A DNA stretch of 41,254 bases, from the IMG/VR virus record IMGVR_UViG_3300019763_000004, positions 1-41,254 of that record, one strand, 5' to 3'. Source of the DNA: a virus. Below, in pieces: positions 30,175-36,104 of this stretch. Both the position numbers and the translations under genes were made by a program. Position 1 is the stretch's first letter. Every line of letters begins with the position of its first letter. The notes beneath the pieces are model-generated. The model was not told the DNA's origin, did not search any database, and was given only the letters and a program-made list of their open reading frames with translations.

Positions 30175-30535
30175 CCTTTAAGTTTTTGTAATCCGATTCA
30201 TCACACTTCCTTTTACTAGTCTTACGTATTAAATCATAAGCCTTAGGAGAGTTAATTAACCGACCTGTCATATCTCGCTGTCCATCCTTGTGAAAATCAA
30301 AATCAGGGTATACCGCTGGTTCTGTAGAGTATTTTTCAATACTAGACTTTTCTTCGTCCGTTAGTGGCGCTTTATAAGTTCTTCTTTTTATAGCGGCGAT
30401 ATAATCGTCAGACCTCGCGTGAAGATCCAGCCTGTATGGTAATTTCTCCTTTCTTTCCTCAGGGCGTTCGTAATCCTGAGGGTTTTCGAAAGATTCTTGC
30501 TCTCTCATTTCTAAAAAATCGGCTCTATTTGACAT
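30134..30535 (-). CDS. Hypothetical protein next to the annealing protein
   Basis: This 133-aa charged protein overlaps the end of the ERF gene by 11 nt. It has KEKLPYRLDLHARSDDYIAA and AYDLIRKTSKRKCDESDY, no membrane segment and no known domain. Position suggests a role in recombination, which is an inference. Confidence 0.6.
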   Translation of the reverse strand: MSNRADFLEMREQESFENPQDYERPEERKEKLPYRLDLHARSDDYIAAIKRRTYKAPLTDEEKSSIEKYSTEPAVYPDFDFHKDGQRDMTGRLINSPKAYDLIRKTSKRKCDESDYKNLKDGFKRLKSKSRSI

Positions 30536-31067
30536 TTTCTAATTCTTTTTTGCGCTTATTGGTAGCTGTTTTAAATGCTGTATCTTTCTGAAACGCTAAG
30601 CCTTTTTTCCAAACACTCTCAAGCATTTTAACATTAGCTGAAGTCTCAATCTCTTTTATTGCATCAGAAATAGTATAAGCCTTTTCATTGTGTTTATTTG
30701 TTGCGTCAGAATCCTTTGTGTCATCAATACAGAACAATCCATTTAAAGCGTATTTTCTAGAATAAGAAGATGTAGACCCTGTTATCTGGCTATCGTCCAT
30801 ACCCTTCTTTGTAGTAGCATGTCTGGCGTGCGCTGTCACCTCATGCTTGAAATCGCCATGTATAAATGTAGCAGTTGATTTTATGAATGCCATTCCGCAA
30901 ATCTCTTCCACTGAATCAGACAATGTTAAAAGGCACTCATTAGCCACAAGAAGAGGCTTGACAGCTTCTAGTATATCTTCACAGCTTCTGTAATTGTAAT
31001 TCCCGAAGGAGTTTTTTTGATTCTTAGGGGCTTTTAATTCACCCTGTATTTTAATAAGTGTTTTCAT
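30525..31067 (-). CDS. ERF-family single-strand annealing protein
   Basis: This 180-aa protein has the ERF signature: FGNYNYRSCEDILEAVKPLL near the start and MDDSQITGSTSSYSRKYALN followed by GLFCIDDTKDSDA. ERF proteins anneal complementary strands in phage recombination and genome circularisation. ATG 31067 is preferred (frame open to 31094). It has its own promoter region with a palindrome (31135), an AT-rich dyad (31105) and a -7-like box. Confidence 0.9.
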   Translation of the reverse strand: MKTLIKIQGELKAPKNQKNSFGNYNYRSCEDILEAVKPLLVANECLLTLSDSVEEICGMAFIKSTATFIHGDFKHEVTAHARHATTKKGMDDSQITGSTSSYSRKYALNGLFCIDDTKDSDATNKHNEKAYTISDAIKEIETSANVKMLESVWKKGLAFQKDTAFKTATNKRKKELENVK

Positions 31068-31093
31068 AGTATTTTGTTTTGATTGACAATACA

Positions 31094-31101
31094 CGAATGT
31101 A
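31094..31101 (-). promoter_or_regulatory. -7-like box TACATTCG of the ERF unit
   Basis: One base from TAnnTTTG; exactly 33 nt from the palindrome at 31135 and 27 nt upstream of the ATG at 31067. Confidence 0.55.
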
Positions 31102-31104
31102 TAT

Positions 31105-31132
31105 CTAATTAATTTAGCTGCAAATTAATTAG
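31105..31132. promoter_or_regulatory. AT-rich dyad upstream of ERF
   Basis: CTAATTAATTT (31105-31115) and AAATTAATTAG (31122-31132) form a perfect 11-bp inverted repeat around AGCTGC. It fills the space between the palindrome at 31135 and the -7-like box at 31101, where RNA polymerase would bind. Confidence 0.55.
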
Positions 31133-31134
31133 AT

Positions 31135-31148
31135 GTGTTATAAAACAC
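31135..31148. promoter_or_regulatory. RTGYT-N4-ARCAY palindrome, copy 9
   Basis: GTGTTATAAAACAC lies 33 nt upstream of the -7-like box TACATTCG of the ERF gene. Confidence 0.75.
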
Positions 31149-31150
31149 GT

Positions 31151-31558
31151 TTAAAAGAAATTGATTAATTCATTTTCAATATCCTCAGTAGTGCATCCGA
31201 TAATCCTTATAATAACATTTATAGATGCTGAATAAAGCTTTTCAAATTCCGTCTCATCCATTGATGCAAAGTTTATCGATTTAGGTGTGTAAAACTCTCC
31301 TTTTGGAGTTATATGCTTTTCGTAATATCCAGATTGCATTGTTACGTAAGCTCTGAATCATTCAAAATTCATAGTGTTGTCTGAATTCTGGTAGCCCAGA
31401 TTGACTAAAGCAAAGAACTTTTTGTGAAACTCGTAATTCCTTGGAGCTGTAACTTTAAATTTGTAATCCTTATTTGCCTTAAGCTTTTGCGCCTCTTCAT
31501 TATCAGAATCATTCAAAGGCAGTATCTTTCGATTTTTTATTTGTGCGTAGAATTCCAT
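31151..31558 (-). pseudogene. DUF1367-like gene interrupted by an in-frame UGA
   Basis: Read through, 135 residues fit a DUF1367-like phage protein: an N-terminal MEFYAQIKNRKILPL, the block NYEFHKKFFALVNLGYQN, then FRAYVTMQSGYYEKH and SINFASMDETEFEKLYSASI. A UGA at 31360-31358 stands between MNFE and FRAYVT, where intact relatives have a sense codon. A second ATG at 31339 could start the C-terminal part. It may be a nonsense mutation, recoding or a sequencing error. No other gene here shows a broken UGA, so the genetic code is standard. Confidence 0.65.
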
Positions 31559-31585
31559 TAATGTAAGTTTGGGTTTATTATTTCC

Positions 31586-31648
31586 ACATGCTTTAAAGCA
31601 TAACAGTTAGGAGATGCCATTCTTCGAACGGCTACTTCCTTTTGTGTT
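31586..31648 (-). repeat. 63-bp intergenic repeat R2
   Basis: Second copy of the repeat at 26985 (60 of 63 identical), containing the palindrome ATGCTTTAAAGCAT. It lies directly beside the cassette-like inverted repeat S8. Confidence 0.88.
31588..31601. promoter_or_regulatory. RTGYT-N4-ARCAY palindrome, copy 10
   Basis: ATGCTTTAAAGCAT is a perfect dyad. No -7 box is found 33 nt away, so this copy may have travelled with repeat R2 without a promoter, or it may regulate the DUF1367 gene from another spacing. Confidence 0.65.
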
Positions 31649-31740
31649 AGTAGCAAGCGGGGTTCGCTCTCGTATCAAAGTTCCTGCGTAATTGGAACAA
31701 AAAAAAAGAAAAGCCCCGCCCGCTTTTGCCTTATCAGGCA
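31646..31740 (-). repeat. attC-like inverted repeat S8 with terminator-like stem
   Basis: AAGCGGG (31655-31661)/CCCGCTT (31719-31725) encloses GTTCC (31680-31684)/GGAAC (31694-31698). GTTAG (31646-31650) lies at one end and GCC boxes at the other. On the minus strand AAAAGC-CCCGCCC-GCTTTT followed by T-rich sequence could also terminate the gene ending at 31734. Confidence 0.5.
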
Positions 31741-32372
31741 ATTGGGGTAAAAGAACACATCACTAATTCAGTTTCTTCTACTCTTGTCTTAATATCGTCA
31801 ATAGTGTATTTGTGTTTATTGCCAACTACAATAACATCCGCAACTATCTTTTCAGGTAAAGTGTCGTAAGCATCCGTTTCAAACACAATAGTGTCATCGT
31901 TAAATTTTAAAGCCAATGCGCTTTTACCTATCCCACTTTCGCCAATAAACACATAAGTAGGTCTAAGTTCTTTTTCTCTTCCATTGGCTTTGAATAAATC
32001 CATATTAACATTATAACCTCCGCTCGGGTAGTAATTACAACCTCCGTTATAATTTACGCTAAAAACATCGTTCTCTACATCTTCGGCTTCAATGCTAACA
32101 TCATCAACAATAAGCTCTTTTATTGGCTTATGTGTGTATCCATTAAATTTGTCTACAATAGTAACATTGCGATTACCCCAAGATGCAGTACACCAACCAG
32201 AGCCACATTCTCCTTCTTCGGTTGTTAATTCAATTTCAACCTTTCTATTATCTTCAAGTAGTCCTAAAATTATGTGCTTTTCAAATTCAGCATCGTTGTA
32301 TTCAAAATCACAATTATGTCCAGAAACTTCTTTTCCAATATACTTTTCTACTCTTAATCCAATAATTTTCAT
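31734..32372 (-). CDS. P-loop NTPase-like protein, cassette-like
   Basis: This 212-aa protein has a beta-rich N-terminal domain (1-140) and a short P-loop domain with GESGIGKSALALKF (Walker A, about 144-157), then TIVFETDAYDTLPEK and a strand VIVVGNK. It is shorter than usual kinases. The overall type resembles predicted P-loop kinases. It is flanked by inverted repeats S8 and S6. Activity is unknown. Confidence 0.65.
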   Translation of the reverse strand: MKIIGLRVEKYIGKEVSGHNCDFEYNDAEFEKHIILGLLEDNRKVEIELTTEEGECGSGWCTASWGNRNVTIVDKFNGYTHKPIKELIVDDVSIEAEDVENDVFSVNYNGGCNYYPSGGYNVNMDLFKANGREKELRPTYVFIGESGIGKSALALKFNDDTIVFETDAYDTLPEKIVADVIVVGNKHKYTIDDIKTRVEETELVMCSFTPIA

Positions 32373-32470
32373 ACCTATAGTTTTTAAATTAATAAAATAA
32401 AATCCCCACGCTTCGCTTTTCTTTTTTTAGTGCTTCGTTCGGGCGGTGGTGGGTAATTAAACCGCCAGCT

Positions 32471-32531
32471 ACTAACACGGTGTCATATTGCATAGCTGAA
32501 AAAGCTACGACAATATACACCAATACGTTAG
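32471..32531 (-). repeat. attC-like inverted repeat S6
   Basis: Nested arms CTAAC (32472-32476)/GTTAG (32527-32531), GGTGT (32479-32483)/ACACC (32517-32521), ATATTG (32485-32490)/CAATAT (32511-32516) and TAGCT (32493-32497)/AGCTA (32503-32507). It folds into one long hairpin with bulges, as attC sites do. It lies just after the stop of the gene ending at 32540. Confidence 0.68.
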
Positions 32532-32539
32532 CAACAAGG

Positions 32540-32917
32540 CTACATTTCGTATTCTATCCTAAATTTTCTTATACTGTCATCGTCAAGCAAATATGCTTTT
32601 CTATGTGGCAATAGCTTTGTTGCAACTGTCCAAGTTTCTAGGCTGTAATCTTCGTACTGCAAGGCAATATTTGCTTTCCTTCGTGCTGCTTCATCAAGTA
32701 TTTGCTCATTAGTAAGCCCAGTTGCTAGCACAGGCTCATAAGTAATAATTTTAACTAGCTTTTGTGCTAAATCATAAAATTTTGCTCTGTCAATAAACTC
32801 CACTACCCCACCATCTGCCATTGTTTTTACCTCAGTGTGCTTCTCTAATTCTTCTACTATTTCAATTTCTTGGTCTGTCATCTTTCGTTCTTTTAAGTCG
32901 TTAAAAATACTACTCAT
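32540..32917 (-). CDS. Hypothetical protein, cassette-like
   Basis: This 125-aa protein has EIEIVEELEKHTEVKTM and FIDRAKFYDLAQKLVKIITY (parts), no known motif. Start at ATG 32917 just beyond the small inverted repeat GCCTAAT/ATTAGGC (32919-32934); ATG 32881 is an alternative. Confidence 0.58.
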   Translation of the reverse strand: MSSIFNDLKERKMTDQEIEIVEELEKHTEVKTMADGGVVEFIDRAKFYDLAQKLVKIITYEPVLATGLTNEQILDEAARRKANIALQYEDYSLETWTVATKLLPHRKAYLLDDDSIRKFRIEYEM

Positions 32918-32918
32918 A

Positions 32919-32934
32919 GCCTAATCCATTAGGC
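32919..32934 (-). repeat. Compact GCCTAAT/ATTAGGC inverted repeat
   Basis: Perfect 7-bp arms with a 2-nt centre lie between two genes. It looks like the two outer boxes of a cassette site joined without the middle, perhaps the scar of a deletion. Confidence 0.55.
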
Positions 32935-32938
32935 GTAA

Positions 32939-33337
32939 TTAGTACTCGCAGATTTCACAAGTATAATCAAATAATGCCTCTATCTCTGTACATATTGCCT
33001 TTGCCATATCCTTGCTTTGCATTAGTGTAGCCTCTCTCATTTTCTTGGTGTCTTGAAGTATTTCGTCAATCAATCCAGTATAATAAGTTACTTTAGGGTA
33101 AGCCTTAGTAGTTTCTCTTAACTTTATAAAATAACTACGCCTAACACGTTGTAAATGCAAACCGCTGTTCTCGTTCGAGCATTCGCCACCACGCAACTTT
33201 TCAATAGCTTCAGCGCATTGCTTTATCTCATTTTTACACTTTTCTACTATATCCAAATCTCCTTGTTTAGTCCAAATTCTTACTTCACTTTCCAGTGCTT
33301 TTATTGCATCATCTAGTATTCTTAAAGCTTTTTCCAT
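32939..33337 (-). CDS. Hypothetical protein, apparently a fusion of two cassettes
   Basis: This 132-aa frame has a helical first part (1-60, LDDAIKALESEVRIWTKQGD) and a second part (70-132) with RETTKAYPKVTYYTGLIDEI and CTEIEALFDYTCEICEY. Between them the DNA reads, on the minus strand, CGGTTTGCATTTACAACGTG followed by TTAGGCG. This looks like the 3' half of an attC site translated as SGLHLQRVRR. The frame may have arisen by loss of the first gene's stop, joining two cassettes. Confidence 0.58.
   Translation of the reverse strand: MEKALRILDDAIKALESEVRIWTKQGDLDIVEKCKNEIKQCAEAIEKLRGGECSNENSGLHLQRVRRSYFIKLRETTKAYPKVTYYTGLIDEILQDTKKMREATLMQSKDMAKAICTEIEALFDYTCEICEY
33139..33145 (-). repeat. GTTAGGC core box inside a reading frame
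   Basis: The minus strand reads CGTGTTAGGCG here, inside the 32939..33337 frame. It matches the outer box of the neighbouring attC-like repeats. Confidence 0.5.
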
Positions 33338-33365
33338 CGCTCGGTTATTTATAGTTTTATAATTC

Positions 33366-33420
33366 GTTTAACTTTAGTGCTAGTTTGGTAAAGCGGTCAG
33401 CACTTACAACCAACGTTACG
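33366..33420 (-). repeat. attC-like inverted repeat S7
   Basis: GTTTAAC (33366-33372) and GTTACG (33415-33420) flank perfect arms AGTGCT (33376-33381)/AGCACT (33399-33404). On the minus strand the last box is GTTAAAC, matching GTTRRRY. Confidence 0.5.
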
Positions 33421-33423
33421 GAA

Positions 33424-33507
33424 TCACACCCAAGCTAAGAGCTCTAGTAGTCCGCATGTTAACAGTGCAGCTATGCACATCCACCATTTATCTATAAACT
33501 TCTTCAT
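33424..33507 (-). CDS. 27-aa single-pass membrane micro-protein
   Basis: MKKFIDKWW followed by a hydrophobic helix (MCIAALLTCGLLELLAWV). Its ATG overlaps the stop of the upstream gene (ATGA), supporting real translation. Topology suggests a small membrane peptide of unknown function. Confidence 0.55.
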   Translation of the reverse strand: MKKFIDKWWMCIAALLTCGLLELLAWV

Positions 33508-33716
33508 ACTTCTGCCTCCTTATTTGCTTTAATCCACTTTAAGCGGCTTGTTTTGTTGTCGTCCCTAATTATTAGAGCTGTGTAGTTTGGATCGTTCTGC
33601 TTGTCTCTCTGCTGCTCCTTAGCTCTATTTAGAACTACCTGAGCCTTTTGAATATCCGTTAAGCCTATTATTTGCTCATCGGTATTCTTTTTGGGTGAAT
33701 TATTCGCTTTCTTCAT
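33504..33716 (-). CDS. Hypothetical small protein
   Basis: This 70-aa charged, helical protein contains DEQIIGLTDIQKAQVVLNRA and a basic stretch TSRLKWIKANKEAEV. It overlaps both neighbours, so it belongs to the 34140-33424 operon. Function unknown. Confidence 0.58.
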   Translation of the reverse strand: MKKANNSPKKNTDEQIIGLTDIQKAQVVLNRAKEQQRDKQNDPNYTALIIRDDNKTSRLKWIKANKEAEV

Positions 33717-33900
33717 CGTTTTCTATTTTTAAAATTAATCCCATTGGCTTTAGATTAGTTTCAAGCCATTTTATTTTATTGCCGAATGTTGCGATCTTTG
33801 AGTAGGAGTCATTGGCGTCTACGCCTAAAAACTCCGCTCTATCTTTCCTTTTCGGGAATAGCTCTTTTAATCTTTGCTCTACGATTTCTTGATTTTCCAT
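33700..33900 (-). CDS. Hypothetical small protein
   Basis: This 66-aa protein (QRLKELFPKRKDRAEFLGVD, then IATFGNKIKWLETNLKP) is helical and charged. It overlaps the next gene by 17 nt. No family recognised. Confidence 0.58.
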   Translation of the reverse strand: MENQEIVEQRLKELFPKRKDRAEFLGVDANDSYSKIATFGNKIKWLETNLKPMGLILKIENDEESE

Positions 33901-33939
33901 TTGGTTTGTTTAGTGGGGCTAATTAAAGCCCCTTTTTGT

Positions 33940-34140
33940 TTAAACTCGATAATAATCGTCTGATTTTAAAAATTGTTTCCAGTCGTTTTCACTGTTCATT
34001 TCTTCACTGTCAAATTCTTCTTGTGACATTGGGTAAGTTCTATATTTTGCGAATAACTTACCGTCAATATACTTGCGGATAGTAAAAGTTCTTTTACTTT
34101 GGTTAGCTGCTACTTTGATTGTTTCGTTTGAAGTTATCAT
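33940..34140 (-). CDS. Hypothetical small protein, first gene of its unit
   Basis: This 66-aa protein begins with beta strands (ETIKVAANQSKRTFTIRKYI) and continues acidic. It leads the unit after the palindrome at 34239; the leader before its ATG is A-rich. Confidence 0.6.
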   Translation of the reverse strand: MITSNETIKVAANQSKRTFTIRKYIDGKLFAKYRTYPMSQEEFDSEEMNSENDWKQFLKSDDYYRV

Positions 34141-34238
34141 TTTGTTTATTTTTCAATGAGTGGGTTTATCTCTCATTGTCCATGACAAATTACGGATAAA
34201 AAATCCATAGTATCAAATAATAATAGAGTTATTTTCAT

Positions 34239-34252
34239 GTGTTTTAAAACAT
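34239..34252. promoter_or_regulatory. RTGYT-N4-ARCAY palindrome, copy 11
   Basis: GTGTTTTAAAACAT heads the 34140 unit. At 33 nt only a weak -7-like sequence (GATTTTTT) is seen, so the promoter here is not clear. Confidence 0.7.
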
Positions 34253-34258
34253 GTGCAC

Positions 34259-34285
34259 AAAAAAAGCGAGGAACCACCCTCGCTT
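34259..34285 (-). terminator. Terminator of the replication-lysis operon
   Basis: AAGCGAGG (34264-34271) pairs with CCTCGCTT (34278-34285), followed on the minus strand by T7. It ends the long operon starting at 37849. Confidence 0.88.
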
Positions 34286-34338
34286 AAAAATTAACCCTAA
34301 AAATAATCTATGAAAACTAATTATGAAACTATAAAAAA

Positions 34339-34512
34339 CTATTTATGCTTACCACCGCCATCTTTGCGGTTTGGGATTAAAAAAGAGACTAGCTTAATCA
34401 CCCATTCTAAAATACTATCATCCTTCTTTGTTGGTGTTAATCGGACTACAACCTCCGCAAGTGCTATAACACCAAATAACAACTCTATCCAATTCGTTTG
34501 TAAAAATTCCAT
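34339..34512 (-). CDS. Putative small holin-like membrane protein
   Basis: This 57-aa protein has a hydrophobic helix (about 8-24), an amphipathic or second hydrophobic helix (about 35-47, LEWVIKLVSFLIP) and a basic tail NRKDGGGKHK. Size, topology and position after the DUF5675 gene suggest a holin or holin-like factor. No sequence family is certain. Confidence 0.6.
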   Translation of the reverse strand: MEFLQTNWIELLFGVIALAEVVVRLTPTKKDDSILEWVIKLVSFLIPNRKDGGGKHK

Positions 34513-34554
34513 TTTTATTTGATTTAATTTGACTTATTTATATTATAAAGGTAA

Positions 34555-34788
34555 TTATTTTTTAGACTTTCTCAAAACACGCTTTCTTTTACGCTCCGCT
34601 TTGTTCTCGGGATCACGCTTTAAGAATCCAAAAATACCCTTCTTTGCTTTAATTTTGGTATTATCGGTTTTCTTTTGCTTCTCGATGTAGTCGCCTGATA
34701 CGTTTATCTCTTCTGGATCTTTAACCTTAAGATAGATTAATAGCGCAGTTAAAGCACCTCCTAAAAACATTGATATTGATTTCCACAT
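34555..34788 (-). CDS. Membrane-anchored basic protein of the lysis group
   Basis: This 77-aa protein has one N-terminal transmembrane helix (about 5-22) and a strongly basic C-terminal half (ERKRKRVLRKSKK). Similar short proteins with this topology stand next to endolysin-like genes in Bacteroidota phages. Whether it is a spanin, holin or regulator cannot be told. Confidence 0.6.
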   Translation of the reverse strand: MWKSISMFLGGALTALLIYLKVKDPEEINVSGDYIEKQKKTDNTKIKAKKGIFGFLKRDPENKAERKRKRVLRKSKK

Positions 34789-34790
34789 AA

Positions 34791-35231
34791 TTAAGGTTTT
34801 GCAATTTCTAAAAATACTTTTTCATTTCTTTCTTGTAATTCTCTAACCATCAGGGTTATTCTATCAGTCATGCCAATGTTTTTAAGTGTGTTAACTCCAT
34901 CACACTCACCCACCAACAAACACCCTTCAGATTGTCTTATTGTTCGTCCCCAGTGTATTCTAACACCTTCAAAATGCGGCACATTGCAAATTAATGTCAT
35001 GTTTCTCTCAAATGCTGGAGACCATGTGACGTCTAACTCATAGGTGCCGTAAGGGATTGCAGTTTCCCCGTAAACCTTACCTTCGTCTTTATCCTCTAAA
35101 TCTCCGTCAGCGTTTCGATCTCTTACAATATCTTCTAGTGTGTCGCACAGGAATTTATCGTGAAAAAATAATACACCTGGCGTTTGCTCAGGCTCTGGCA
35201 TTCTTAGTAGTTTGAATTGCGGTTTACTCAT
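34791..35231 (-). CDS. DUF5675-family protein, putative cell-wall lysis enzyme
   Basis: This 146-aa protein has the DUF5675 pattern: FLCDTLEDIVRD, then ETAIPYGTYELDVTWSP, and RIHWGRTIRQSEGCLLVG (91-108). The His and Cys of the last block (IHWG...EGC) recall the HxG-GC active site of L,D-transpeptidase-like folds. No other endolysin-like gene is visible in the genome, so this is the best candidate for the lysis enzyme. That role is inferred from position and fold. Confidence 0.75.
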   Translation of the reverse strand: MSKPQFKLLRMPEPEQTPGVLFFHDKFLCDTLEDIVRDRNADGDLEDKDEGKVYGETAIPYGTYELDVTWSPAFERNMTLICNVPHFEGVRIHWGRTIRQSEGCLLVGECDGVNTLKNIGMTDRITLMVRELQERNEKVFLEIAKP

Positions 35232-35553
35232 GATTTTGATTTTTAGATTTACTTATTTTAATTCCATCGTGACAATGAACTTTAATTGTGTCGTGATTCT
35301 CAACGGGTCTTTTCTTTTTAAATATTAATATCCAACTAAACCATTTATTTATCAAATCAATTCCTTTTCTCATAGCTACGTATTGATTATAATCATCTTC
35401 TGTTAAGAGATTCTCGCCGCACTCAGGACATGCGCAATTTATAAAATTACCCATCTGCTCAAGTGTTAAACTTTGATATTCTCTTTTAAAATCACACTCT
35501 TCATTATCACAAACTAATGATTGTAGATTTAATGGCTCGATTAATTTTCTCAT
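35224..35553 (-). CDS. Zinc-binding hypothetical protein
   Basis: This 109-aa protein has VCDNEECDFKREY and CACPECGENLLTEDDY near its N-terminus, a four-Cys zinc ribbon. A hydrophobic stretch WFSWILIF follows. It overlaps the next gene by 8 nt. Similar zinc ribbons occur in Bacteroidota phages. Confidence 0.65.
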   Translation of the reverse strand: MRKLIEPLNLQSLVCDNEECDFKREYQSLTLEQMGNFINCACPECGENLLTEDDYNQYVAMRKGIDLINKWFSWILIFKKKRPVENHDTIKVHCHDGIKISKSKNQNHE

Positions 35554-35554
35554 C

Positions 35555-35749
35555 CTATGATTCTTTAAGTAAAATTATTAATTTTTCTTGGTCTGTTTTA
35601 AATTCCTTTTGCTTCTTTGAGTTATTCCCAATAGCGAAAACTGACTCTCGGATAATCACTTCAACTTTGAAACTTTCCCTATTCTTCAATTGCAAGCTTT
35701 CGGCAAAGATATTCCCCACCTTAAGCTCTGATACTTTTATGTTTTTCAT
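35555..35749 (-). CDS. Hypothetical small protein
   Basis: This 64-aa protein (KNIKVSELKVGNIFAESLQL, then charged sequence) has no known domain. Its start, V-S-E-L-K-V-G-N, resembles small phage proteins with a short beta core. One-nt gap to the zinc-binding gene. Confidence 0.58.
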   Translation of the reverse strand: MKNIKVSELKVGNIFAESLQLKNRESFKVEVIIRESVFAIGNNSKKQKEFKTDQEKLIILLKES

Positions 35750-35758
35750 TTCAGTTTT

Positions 35759-36103
35759 CTATATTTTTACCCAAACAACAGCCCCTTGTGGGTGATTATA
35801 TGGAATTGGATTATCATATCGTTTAGAATCTTTTAATTGCCATGCATATTTCCACCTATCGAGCAATTTAAGATCTTCAACTTTATGGTATCTAATTAAA
35901 CTTTCTTTTTTAGGTATAGGATTAGGGAAGCATCCTATAATTGTTGTTTCGCCAACGATTAAGCCTGTACCAGATTCAATTAATCCTATGCGACCTGTTA
36001 TTTTAGTCTTAAAAGACCTCATCTCCCAAACCTTGCCCTCGTTAAAGATTTTATCGAGCCATTCATTTTTAACTATTAAAGCCCTTTCAATTTTCTGTTT
36101 CAT
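35759..36103 (-). CDS. ASCH-domain protein
   Basis: This 114-aa protein carries the ASCH/PUA-like pattern: ALIVKNEWLDKIFNEGKVWEMRSF near the start (in two parts), then IGLIESGTGLIVGETTIIGC and a final AWQLKDSKRYDNPIPYNHPQ. ASCH domains bind RNA or modified bases, some with nuclease activity. A typical phage version. Confidence 0.78.
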   Translation of the reverse strand: MKQKIERALIVKNEWLDKIFNEGKVWEMRSFKTKITGRIGLIESGTGLIVGETTIIGCFPNPIPKKESLIRYHKVEDLKLLDRWKYAWQLKDSKRYDNPIPYNHPQGAVVWVKI

Positions 36104-36104
36104 T

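Noticed and set aside
22746-33337. Reading the intergenic inverted repeats as ordinary rho-independent terminators
   Set aside because: Most lack a T-run after the stem and have several nested arms; only S8 could double as a terminator.
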